Below, one piece after another: positions 17,207 through 24,615 of a stretch of 63,377 bases of DNA. The stretch's first letter is position 1. Each line of letters begins with the position of its first letter. The notes beneath the pieces were generated by a model, which worked only from the letters and a program-made list of their open reading frames with translations, ran no database searches and was not told where the DNA came from. The translations under genes were made by a program, and so were the position numbers. The stretch comes from an uncultured Christensenellaceae bacterium (GTDB lineage: Bacteria; Bacillota; Clostridia; Christensenellales; UBA3700), in assembly GCA_944380275.1 (NCBI GenBank), contig CALWHB010000005.1, positions 1 to 63,377 of the forward strand. Reading direction: 5' to 3'.

Positions 17207-18408
17207 TACATTATCAGCCCGTAAATTTTCTCCAGTTCGTCTGCCCCCATAAGCCTCGGCACCGGATAAAGCGGATTGCCTTCCGCCGCCGCGCGTTTTG
17301 CCATTTCAGGTACGTCTTCGGGCTTTATTCCGTCAATATTGGACGGTATCTGCATCAGATTGTTCATTTCTTTTATCCTGGCAATAAAAGCCGTCGCCTT
17401 TTCAGCGTCGTCGCCTTGGGTACATACGCCCGTAATCTCTGCAAGTCTTGCAAGCGGTTTATGCGCACTTTCTCCGTAAAATTCAAGCACGACGGGCAAC
17501 AATACGCTGTTGGCAAGCCCGTGAGGGGTCCCGTAAAAACCGCCCAGAGCGTGAGCAAGCGCATGTACGTATCCTACGTACGCTCTCGTAAATGCGACTC
17601 CCGCATAATAGGACGCCTTCTGCATATTTGCTCTCGCCTCCAGGTCGTCGCCGTGTTCGTATGCCTTAAGCAGATTGTCGAAAATGAGCTTGACCGCCTC
17701 TTCTGCGCGCTGTTTCGTCTTTTTAGTGTTGCTCCTGCCTATATATGCCTCTACCGCGTGAGTAAGCGCGTCCATGCCCGTCGTCGCAGTAGTCTGCGGC
17801 GGCAAAGCGGCGGTAAGACGGGGGTCGAGTATTGCATATCTGGGTATCAGGCTCAAATCGTTTATCGCGTATTTTTCATGAGTTACAGAATCGCTTACGA
17901 CCGCCGCAATTGTGGTTTCGCTGCCGCTGCCCGCAGTCGTGGGTATAGCATACAAATCAGGTATCCTCTTCATTATTTTGAGAAGACCTTTCATTTTTTT
18001 GACGGGCTTATTCGGCTTTGCGGCGCGCGCACCGACTACCTTCGCAAGGTCCATAGGAGAACCTCCTCCAAGAGCGATAATCGCGTCGCATCCTTCTGCC
18101 TTGTAGAGCGCGTACGCCTCCTCTATATTGTCAATCGTGGGGTTGTTTACCACCCTGTTGAACAGAGCGTAAGGAATACCGTTTTCCTCTATGCCCTTTA
18201 TCAGTTCGTCCGCAAGTCCTTTCTTATAGACGTTGGGTCCGGTAACGACAAAGACTTTTTTATATCCTTCTCCTTTGAGAAAGACACCCAGTCCGCGCGT
18301 ACCGTTTCTGCACTGTATGATTTCGGGTTCACGCCATGGCAGCAACGGAGTCGCTACCTTCATAACCGTCTGAAAGGTCCTGCACCATATCTTTTGCAAA
18401 GTATTCAT
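17206..18408 (-). CDS. Iron-containing alcohol dehydrogenase
   Basis: NAD(P)-dependent group III dehydrogenase, 400 aa. An N-terminal Rossmann-like domain has ALGGGSPMDLAK; AIPTTAGSGSE and the DPRLTAALPP-x-TTATTGMDALTHAVEAY motif lead to metal ligands Asp/His in the helical domain (HALAHALGG-x-YGTPHGLAN). The substrate may be a short alcohol/aldehyde or 1,3-propanediol-type compound. The ATG at 18408 follows the SD GAGGTG; an upstream in-frame start lacks one. First gene of the thiN operon, with a consensus promoter. Confidence 0.92.
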   Translation of the reverse strand: MNTLQKIWCRTFQTVMKVATPLLPWREPEIIQCRNGTRGLGVFLKGEGYKKVFVVTGPNVYKKGLADELIKGIEENGIPYALFNRVVNNPTIDNIEEAYALYKAEGCDAIIALGGGSPMDLAKVVGARAAKPNKPVKKMKGLLKIMKRIPDLYAIPTTAGSGSETTIAAVVSDSVTHEKYAINDLSLIPRYAILDPRLTAALPPQTTATTGMDALTHAVEAYIGRSNTKKTKQRAEEAVKLIFDNLLKAYEHGDDLEARANMQKASYYAGVAFTRAYVGYVHALAHALGGFYGTPHGLANSVLLPVVLEFYGESAHKPLARLAEITGVCTQGDDAEKATAFIARIKEMNNLMQIPSNIDGIKPEDVPEMAKRAAAEGNPLYPVPRLMGADELEKIYGLIM

Positions 18409-18451
18409 AAAAAACACCTCATAACTCAATACTTATCGCACGTTTTTAACC

Positions 18452-18480
18452 AGTATACCTCTTTTTGACACATTTGTCAA
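18452..18480 (-). promoter_or_regulatory. Promoter and palindromic operator of the Fe-ADH operon
   Basis: TTGACA (18475-18480), 17 bp, TATACT (18452-18457). The -35 box is one arm of a perfect palindrome TTGACAAATGTGTCAA (18465-18480), the position expected of a repressor site. The symmetry resembles redox-sensor (Rex-like) sites but the sequence differs. Confidence 0.75.
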
Positions 18481-18565
18481 TGCGATTGTTCGCGCACGCA
18501 CGCAAAGAAATGTGTTCATAAAAACAGATTTTAGTGAGTTTTATCTCCCATTTTGGTTTATTCCG

Positions 18566-18594
18566 TTTACTTAATGCTCATGCGGTGGTAAAAT
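18566..18594 (+). promoter_or_regulatory. Sigma-A promoter of the thioesterase gene
   Basis: TTTACT (18566-18571), 17 bp, TAAAAT (18589-18594), giving a leader of about 11 nt with SD GAGGTGG. Confidence 0.6.
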
Positions 18595-18611
18595 ATAGCG
18601 CGAGGTGGACT

Positions 18612-19109
18612 ATGAAAGTTATCAAAAAACAGACCAACAGCAAAAGTTGCATAATCTGCGGCATGCAGAACCCGGCAGGAGTAAAAGCTCCCTTTTACGA
18701 AATGGAGGACGGCAGCGTGGTTACGCTCTTTTCATATTCATCCGAACATCAGAGCTATCCGGGCAGAGTACACGGCGGCATGATAACCTGTATGCTCGAC
18801 GAACTGATAGGGCGAGTTATATGGATTACAGACCCCGAAGTGCTCGCGGTAACGCTGGACATAAACGTGAAATTCCGCAAACCCGTACCTTACGATACCA
18901 AACTGATAGGTATAGGCACTATCGTAAAAAGCAGTTCACGCGCTTATACGGGACACGCGGTCATAAAGGACGAAAAAGGCACCGTCCTCGCAGAAGGTAC
19001 GGCAACCTATTACAAAATGCCTGCAAAGATGATTACAAATGCGGATATGCACGAAGAACTCGATATGTACATACCCGACGACGTAAAAGAAATCAATCTT
19101 CCGCAATAA
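18612..19109 (+). CDS. PaaI/4HBT hot-dog thioesterase
   Basis: Predicted acyl-CoA thioesterase, 165 aa, single hot-dog fold. HGGMITCMLDELIGR carries the family's HGG motif and the catalytic acidic residue. An N-terminal CIICGMQNPAG (two Cys) precedes it, a variant seen in PaaI-like proteins that may bind metal. The ATG at 18612 has the SD GAGGTGG and a promoter just upstream; the frame is open further upstream but that part is the promoter. Substrate unknown. Confidence 0.85.
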   Translation: MKVIKKQTNSKSCIICGMQNPAGVKAPFYEMEDGSVVTLFSYSSEHQSYPGRVHGGMITCMLDELIGRVIWITDPEVLAVTLDINVKFRKPVPYDTKLIGIGTIVKSSSRAYTGHAVIKDEKGTVLAEGTATYYKMPAKMITNADMHEELDMYIPDDVKEINLPQ

Positions 19110-19130
19110 GTTTTTAAACGTAGAACAGAT

Positions 19131-19159
19131 AAAAAACCTCCCGCAAAAGGAGGTTTTTT
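19131..19159. terminator. Bidirectional terminator between thioesterase and hydroxyacid dehydrogenase genes
   Basis: AAAAAACCTCC / GGAGGTTTTTT around CGCAAAA. T runs on both strands serve the two convergent genes. Confidence 0.9.
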
Positions 19160-19235
19160 ATGATATTAAGCTGTTGTCTTTAACTGATATAAAGCGTTTT
19201 TTGCTTTCTTGACAAAATGCAGTCGTCCTGAAACT

Positions 19236-20198
19236 TTAATAGACCAGATTTATCGGATTGCCTTCAATGAAGGCGTCGATATTCTTCTTCGCAGCCTTGA
19301 GCAATCTCGAACGCGCCTCTATGCTTGCCCATGCGATATGCGGCGTTATTATACAGTTGTCTGCACCTATAAGCGCGCTGCCGTGTACCGGAGGTTCCTC
19401 AGCAAGTACGTCCGCACCGTAACCTGAAAGTATCCCTTCGTCCAAAGCCTTTCTGACAGCGTTTTCGTCGACAAGCCCTCCCCTTGCGGTATTGACGAGA
19501 ATACTTCCTCTTTTTACTTTTGACAGAAAAGCCTCGTTTACCATCTTTGCGTTGCCCGCGTTCAGGTCGCAATGCAAAGTTATCGCGTCTGCCGCAAGGA
19601 GCAGTTCGTCAAGACTGTCCACAAGCGTTACGCCTTTGTCGGCAGCGCAGGTATGACGTTTGCATGCTACTACTTTCATACCCATTGCCAGCGCGATTCT
19701 CGCGACAGCCCTTCCTATGCTGCCGTACCCTATTATTCCCAGAGTTTTGCCTGACAGCTCAGTTACCTCTCCCTTGAAAAGACAGAAATTCTTGCACTGT
19801 CCCCACTCTCCTTTATTTACGCTCTGCGCATGCGCAGGCAGCTTTGCCGCAAGCGCGGTGAGGAGCATTATCGCGTGTTGAGCAACGCTCATCGTGGAGT
19901 ATGCCGGCACGTTGCATACCGGGATTCCGCGTTTTTTCGCCGCTGCAAGGTCTACGACGTTATATCCCGTCGACAGCAACCCTATATATCTGAGTTTAGG
20001 GAGCGACGCAATCGTCGTTGCACTCAGATTTACCTTGTTGTCTATGATTATATCCGCGTCCGCCGCCCTTTCGACAACCTGACTTTCGTCCGTGTGCGAA
20101 TATACGCTGACCTCTCCGAGGCTTTCAAACTCTTCCCAGGAAAGGTCCCCGGGATTGGCGCAGTTTGCGTCAAGTATCACTATTTTGAGATTGCTCAT
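19236..20198 (-). CDS. D-isomer 2-hydroxyacid dehydrogenase
   Basis: NAD-dependent oxidoreductase interconverting a 2-keto acid and its D-2-hydroxy acid, of the glycerate/hydroxypyruvate reductase branch. 320 aa: Rossmann motif GIIGYGSIGRAVA (about 155-167), catalytic Arg in NTARGGLVDE, Glu in LAEEPPV and His in ITPHIAWAS. SD AAGGGG. Last gene of the HD-trxB-ABC operon (14 nt after the ABC gene), ending in the shared terminator. Exact substrate cannot be read from sequence. Confidence 0.9.
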   Translation of the reverse strand: MSNLKIVILDANCANPGDLSWEEFESLGEVSVYSHTDESQVVERAADADIIIDNKVNLSATTIASLPKLRYIGLLSTGYNVVDLAAAKKRGIPVCNVPAYSTMSVAQHAIMLLTALAAKLPAHAQSVNKGEWGQCKNFCLFKGEVTELSGKTLGIIGYGSIGRAVARIALAMGMKVVACKRHTCAADKGVTLVDSLDELLLAADAITLHCDLNAGNAKMVNEAFLSKVKRGSILVNTARGGLVDENAVRKALDEGILSGYGADVLAEEPPVHGSALIGADNCIITPHIAWASIEARSRLLKAAKKNIDAFIEGNPINLVY

Positions 20199-20212
20199 AT
20201 TATTATTCCCCT

Positions 20213-21961
20213 TTATTCGTCGTATTCTTTATACTGGGATTCGTAAAGCAACTTGTACTCTCCGTCCTGACTGAGCAACTGAGCGTGAGTGCCGCGTTCC
20301 TTTATCTCCCCGTCGTCTATAACTATTATTTCGTCCGCGCTTTTGATTGTGCTGAGCCTGTGCGCGACTATAAGCGTGGTCCTGCCCTTGCAGAGTTCGA
20401 ACAATGCCTTCTGCACGGTTACTTCAGTGGCATTGTCAAGCGCGCTCGTCGCCTCGTCGAGTATCAGTATAGACGGGTCCTTAAGAAAAACTCTGGCTAT
20501 GCTGAGCCTTTGTTTTTGTCCGCCCGAAAGCTTTATTCCCCTCTCTCCTATCTGCGTGTCGTACCCTTCGGGAAGTCCCGTGATGTAATCGTGAATATCC
20601 GCCCTCTTTGCCGCGGTGATTATCTCTTCTTCCGTCGCATTTTCGTTGCCGTACGCTATATTCTCTCTGAAAGTCCCCGTAAACAGAAATACGTCCTGCT
20701 GAACTATCCCCACGTTCTGTCTGAGCGACTTGTTGGAAATTTCGCTTATCGGCACTCCGTCTATATATATCATACCGTTTTGCAGTTTGTAGAATTTCGG
20801 TATCAGATGACACAGCGTCGTCTTTCCGCCTCCGCTCGAACCTACGAGAGCGTAAATCTTTCCTGCAGGAATATCGATATTTATATCTTTGAGAACCTCT
20901 TTTTTATCGTCGTACGAAAACGAAACATGCTCAAATCTCAGATTGCCTTCAGGCTTTTGCATATCTTTTGCCGTCTTGCTGTCTTCTTCTATCTTCGCGT
21001 CCATGATTTCAACGTAACGCCTGAATCCGGTCACTCCGTCCTGGAGCTGTTCTGAAAACATCAGAAGGTTTTCAACGGGATTGATAAAAAGGGAAATCGA
21101 CAGCATAAACGCCGCAAGGTCGCCGTAATCCAGCTTGCCCTTTACACAGAACAATCCTCCCGCGACAAGCACCACGGCGTTGCATATCTGAGTGGTAAAA
21201 CTCATGCTTGCAGAAAACCTGCCCATCGCCCTGTAAGCCTTTGAACGCCAGTTCACATAGCCTGCATTGTTTTTCTCAAATTTCTGTTGCTCATAAGCGT
21301 CGTTTGCGTAAGCCTTGGTTACGCGTATGCCCGATATGCTGTTTTCAAGCGTTGCGTTGATGTTTCCCGTTTCCTGCCTGCTTTTGTCAAAAGCGGCGTT
21401 CATCTCGTTCTGCGCCTTGACCGATACTATTATAATTACGGGCAGAAATGCAAATACGATGAGCGAAAGCAGCCAGTTTATCGTGCAGAGATATACAAAG
21501 GACCCCACAATCATAAAAGAGGAAATAAAGAGATTTTCGGGACCGTGATGAGCAAGCTCCGACACCGTAAAAAGGTCGTTTGTCATACGCGCCATAATCT
21601 GTCCCGTTTCGTGATTGTCATAAAAAGAATACGGCAATTTCTGCAGATGAGCAAACAAATCGCTCCTCATCTGAGCCTGCATCTTTACGCCCATTATATG
21701 CCCGTAACAGCTGATATAGTAATTCATGCACGCGCGCAATATGTATATCCCTATCAGCCCCACGCCGAATAATATTATCTCTTTTACCATGCCTCCCGGT
21801 ATAAAATCGTTGAGCATCTGCCTTGTCAAGATAGGATAAAACAATCCGCTCAGCGAAAAAATCAGCGACGCGCCCATATCGCAGAAGAACGTCGCTTTGT
21901 AAGGCTTGTAATACGAAATGAAATATCTGAACAGATTTCGCTTTTTCTCAGTCTTTTCCAT
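20213..21961 (-). CDS. ABC exporter, fused membrane and ATPase domains
   Basis: MsbA/BmrA-type half transporter of 582 aa: six membrane helices (about 1-320), then a nucleotide-binding domain with Walker A GSSGGGKT, signature LSGGQKQRLSIAR, Walker B ILILDEATSALD and the H-loop in VAHRLSTI. It would act as a homodimer. No partner half is adjacent. The start lies 9 nt after trxB without a clear SD, so translation is probably coupled. Substrate unknown. Confidence 0.9.
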   Translation of the reverse strand: MEKTEKKRNLFRYFISYYKPYKATFFCDMGASLIFSLSGLFYPILTRQMLNDFIPGGMVKEIILFGVGLIGIYILRACMNYYISCYGHIMGVKMQAQMRSDLFAHLQKLPYSFYDNHETGQIMARMTNDLFTVSELAHHGPENLFISSFMIVGSFVYLCTINWLLSLIVFAFLPVIIIVSVKAQNEMNAAFDKSRQETGNINATLENSISGIRVTKAYANDAYEQQKFEKNNAGYVNWRSKAYRAMGRFSASMSFTTQICNAVVLVAGGLFCVKGKLDYGDLAAFMLSISLFINPVENLLMFSEQLQDGVTGFRRYVEIMDAKIEEDSKTAKDMQKPEGNLRFEHVSFSYDDKKEVLKDINIDIPAGKIYALVGSSGGGKTTLCHLIPKFYKLQNGMIYIDGVPISEISNKSLRQNVGIVQQDVFLFTGTFRENIAYGNENATEEEIITAAKRADIHDYITGLPEGYDTQIGERGIKLSGGQKQRLSIARVFLKDPSILILDEATSALDNATEVTVQKALFELCKGRTTLIVAHRLSTIKSADEIIVIDDGEIKERGTHAQLLSQDGEYKLLYESQYKEYDE

Positions 21962-21970
21962 GATAAAAAT

Positions 21971-22879
21971 TCAGTCGCGGCTGCAATATTCGCTCGCGGC
22001 AAGAGCGGCTACGCTGCCGTCGGCAGCAGCGGTAACAAGCTGTCTGACTTTTTTTGTGCGACAATCTCCGGCAACGAAAACGCCTTCTGCCGCTATGCAG
22101 TCCTCTCCTGCGATTATATATCCTGCGTTGTCGCGTTTTACCAGTCCTTCAAACACGTCCGTACTCGGAGTCTGTCCCACCGCGACAAAAATACCGTTGA
22201 GAGCAATTTCTCTTTTTTCTCCGCTGACAACGTCCTCTACGACCGCTCCGCTCAGCTTGTCGTCGCCCTTGAGTTCTGTCACTTTTGCATTGAGTATAAA
22301 TTCCACGTTGGGAAGACTCTTGATTTTTGCCACCTTTTCGGGTTCTGCCCTGAACCCCTCTCTCCTGTGGATAAGATAAACTTTGGAACACAGTGACGCA
22401 AGCACTTCAGCATCCTCAAAAGCGGTATTTCCTCCGCCTACGACAGCCACGGTCTGTCCCTTGAAAAACGCACCGTCGCAAGTTGCACAATATGACACGC
22501 CGTAACCCGTAAACTTGTCTTCGTTCTCAACGTCAAGTTTGCGATTTTTCGCACCCGTGGCGATTATAATAGCTTTCGCCTCAACCTCGCCGCCGTCGTA
22601 ACTCACTAAAAATCCGCCGTCTTTTCTGGTTATCCTGCTGACGTTTGCACTAATCATTTCAGTCCCCAGCTCTGTCGCCTGATTGAAAAGACCTATCGCA
22701 AAATCGTACCCGCTTACCTTGCCGAGCGCAGGATAATTGTCAACTTCGGGCGTTACCACAATCTGTCCGCCGGGCATGTAGCCTTCAAACATTAACACGT
22801 CCTTACCCGCGCGTTTTGCGTATATAGCCGCGCTCATGCCCGCGGTTCCTGCTCCTATTATCGCAATATCCGTTTTCAT
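21971..22879 (-). CDS. trxB: Thioredoxin reductase
   Basis: FAD/NADPH flavoenzyme, 302 aa. FAD-binding GAGTAGMSAAIYA (about 9-21), redox-active CATC (C131/C134), NADPH motif GGGNTAFEDA and the C-terminal GIFVAVGQTP and VFVAGDCR. SD AAGGAGAAGG. It sits between an HD hydrolase and an ABC exporter; no thioredoxin gene is in this window. Some homologues reduce ferredoxin-dependent partners instead, which cannot be excluded. Confidence 0.93.
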   Translation of the reverse strand: MKTDIAIIGAGTAGMSAAIYAKRAGKDVLMFEGYMPGGQIVVTPEVDNYPALGKVSGYDFAIGLFNQATELGTEMISANVSRITRKDGGFLVSYDGGEVEAKAIIIATGAKNRKLDVENEDKFTGYGVSYCATCDGAFFKGQTVAVVGGGNTAFEDAEVLASLCSKVYLIHRREGFRAEPEKVAKIKSLPNVEFILNAKVTELKGDDKLSGAVVEDVVSGEKREIALNGIFVAVGQTPSTDVFEGLVKRDNAGYIIAGEDCIAAEGVFVAGDCRTKKVRQLVTAAADGSVAALAASEYCSRD

Positions 22880-22891
22880 ACCTTCTCCTTC

Positions 22892-23500
22892 TCAGTTGAT
22901 TCCTATCTTTTCGTCGAGATAGGACGCCATGATGTCAGCTATATGAGTAAGCACGGCAAGCGGATATTTTTCATAAGCCTTTGAAATGCTGTAATCGCCG
23001 CCTCTTACCCTTGTATCGAATCCGCCCATATGCCAGTTTATCGCCATTGCCTCTTCTCTCGTAAGCCTCATAAACCCGTTGACGATATAGACAGACTTTT
23101 CACCGTGTCCGTAGGGCAATTCTTCGTTTATCGCAAAATACGGCACCTTTTCCCAGACGTCGTTCTTTTTCTGATTGCGATATTCTACTTTGTAAAAATT
23201 TGCTTTGCATACGTCGTGAAGAAGTCCGCAAATCACGATGCTTTCATCTGTTATCGAAGTAACCGCCTCGTTTGCCGCATGAAGTTTTTTCTCCTGCTCC
23301 ACAAGCAGTTTGAGCCTTTTGCATACGTTTATGCTATGCTCGCAAAGCCCGCCCTCGAAAGCGTTGTGAAACTTTGAACTCGCGGGCGCATAAAAGAAAT
23401 CTGTCTTCGTGAGCCACTCAAGCAGCTTGTCCGCTCCCGCACGCTTAACCGAATTATTGAATATCGTAATAAACTCCTTCTTGTTCTCTTCGCAATCCAT
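22892..23500 (-). CDS. HD-domain phosphohydrolase
   Basis: Predicted metal-dependent phosphohydrolase, 202 aa. The metal ligands are in GGLCEHSINV (His), CGLLHDVCK (His-Asp) and INWHMGG, with a final Asp in LTHIADIMASYLDE. This layout is seen in small clostridial HD proteins acting on nucleotides or second messengers; the substrate is unknown. The ATG at 23500 has the SD AGAGGAG and a perfect promoter just upstream; an in-frame extension would pass through the promoter and is rejected. First gene of the trxB operon. Confidence 0.85.
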   Translation of the reverse strand: MDCEENKKEFITIFNNSVKRAGADKLLEWLTKTDFFYAPASSKFHNAFEGGLCEHSINVCKRLKLLVEQEKKLHAANEAVTSITDESIVICGLLHDVCKANFYKVEYRNQKKNDVWEKVPYFAINEELPYGHGEKSVYIVNGFMRLTREEAMAINWHMGGFDTRVRGGDYSISKAYEKYPLAVLTHIADIMASYLDEKIGIN

Positions 23501-23528
23501 TGTGATTCTCCTCTTTGTCGCTGGATTT

Positions 23529-23557
23529 ATTATAACGGATTGCAGAGCGGTTGTCAA
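23529..23557 (-). promoter_or_regulatory. Perfect consensus promoter of the HD-trxB operon
   Basis: TTGACA (23552-23557), 17 bp, TATAAT (23529-23534), 22 nt downstream of the preceding gene's stop. Confidence 0.92.
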
Positions 23558-23579
23558 TGTCAACCCCGTCGCCTTGAGC

Positions 23580-24020
23580 TTAATCTTTGCCGTTGACCTC
23601 TGCGATTTTTTCTTTGAAATCGCGCTCAAGTTCTATCGTCTGACTAACATACTCGCAAATCTCCGGTTTTGCCAGAGAATACGTCCTCGCATCTCGCTCC
23701 AGCGTAGCTATCGCCTTGTCAGCACTTGAAATCGCAGAGCGTATGACCTCCCCTGTATCGTGCTTGCCGGCAAACTTAAATTCTATACCTTTCACCGCAA
23801 ACCACTCTGCTATCTTGCTCGCGTTTTTTGCGTCTTTTCCCTGAGTGCGCAAAGTATTGTCAATCTTCTCTGCGAGTTCGACGTGCTTTGCCACATATTC
23901 AAGCATCGTATCCCTTACCTTGCCTTCTTTGCAGAATTTTGCCATGTTTTCAAGCGCAGTCGCACCCATCTTTACACCTTTTGAACATTTAGTCGCCAGC
24001 TTATAACTCTGTCCGTCCAT
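23580..24020 (-). CDS. Helical protein of unknown function, possibly four-helix bundle
   Basis: 146 aa, almost wholly predicted helical with heptad-like spacing, no signal or membrane segment, two Cys near positions 10-25 and one in the C-terminal third. The regular pattern (YVAKHVELAEKIDNTL, YVSQTIELERDFKEKI) suggests a ferritin- or DUF2383-like bundle, but the usual E-x2-H iron motifs are not clear. SD GGAGGTC. Preceded by a leader of about 200 nt. Function not recognised. Confidence 0.7.
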   Translation of the reverse strand: MDGQSYKLATKCSKGVKMGATALENMAKFCKEGKVRDTMLEYVAKHVELAEKIDNTLRTQGKDAKNASKIAEWFAVKGIEFKFAGKHDTGEVIRSAISSADKAIATLERDARTYSLAKPEICEYVSQTIELERDFKEKIAEVNGKD

Positions 24021-24178
24021 AATAGACCTCCGTTTTTTTGTGTTAGTATTATTAAAAAAACAGAAGTTATTCGAATTGAATCTGAATCCGATACGATGCA
24101 TATCTGAAATATATTAAATTGCCGTTTTCAAAAGCTCATTGATTACGGTTGTAAAACCGTCAATCTTTTTCGTCTTTA

Positions 24179-24233
24179 TCAGAACCTGTTTTGCTTTTTA
24201 TCTTTCATACAATCCTCTGTTTTTATTATAACA
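24179..24233 (-). promoter_or_regulatory. Extended -10 promoter and possible leader peptide
   Basis: TGTTATAAT (24225-24233) is an extended -10 box. About 10 nt after the likely start is AGAGGA and a 9-codon frame, MKDKKQNRF (24179-24208). A CGGTT/AACCG hairpin lies between this and the helical protein's SD. Attenuation of 23580-24020 is possible but unproven. Confidence 0.35.
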
Positions 24234-24362
24234 TACGGGTTATACCAAAAATCGCCCTGTAATCCATAACTTATAAAGATTTTTTCAAATAAGATTTAAT
24301 TTTTAATTATAATAGACAAGTTAATTTAATTACCGCCATAACATTTATTATCGTAATTTTGC

Positions 24363-24391
24363 TTGCAAAATCGTCGTTTTTATGATAATAT
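24363..24391 (+). promoter_or_regulatory. Promoter of tRNA-Ser
   Basis: TTGCAA (24363-24368), 17 bp, TAATAT (24386-24391); the tRNA starts 25 nt downstream. Confidence 0.6.
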
Positions 24392-24416
24392 TGCTTTTGC
24401 GATAAAATATAGGTGT

Positions 24417-24507
24417 GCAGAGATGGCTGAGCTGGCCTAAGGCGCACGATTGGAAATCGTGTGTACGGTAAAACGTACCGAGGGTTCGAATCCCTCTCTC
24501 TGCGCCA
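24417..24507 (+). tRNA. tRNA-Ser(GGA)
   Basis: 91 nt with encoded CCA. Acceptor GCAGAGA/TCTCTGC, anticodon loop TTGGAAA (anticodon GGA), class II long variable arm GTACGGTAAAACGTAC, T arm GAGGGTTCGAATCCCTC, discriminator G. Confidence 0.97.
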
Positions 24508-24569
24508 TAAAAATACCGAGGTTTAAAGCCTCGGTATTTTTATGCGCCGAGAGGGATACACGAACCCTC
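24481..24569. repeat. Inverted duplication of the tRNA-Ser 3' end around its terminator
   Basis: The left arm (24481-24521: T arm, acceptor end, CCA and half terminator) is repeated in inverse, imperfectly, at 24529-24569. The right copy keeps TATGCGCC, GAGAGGGAT and GAACCCTC but has lost pairing in the T loop and acceptor stem. Confidence 0.7.
24509..24541 (+). terminator. Terminator of tRNA-Ser
   Basis: Perfect 13-bp stem AAAAATACCGAGG / CCTCGGTATTTTT with loop TTTAAAG. Confidence 0.9.
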
Positions 24570-24615
24570 ATCATAAGCGTAAGCGTTGACAGGGTGCGGC
24601 AATCCGCCGCAAGGT

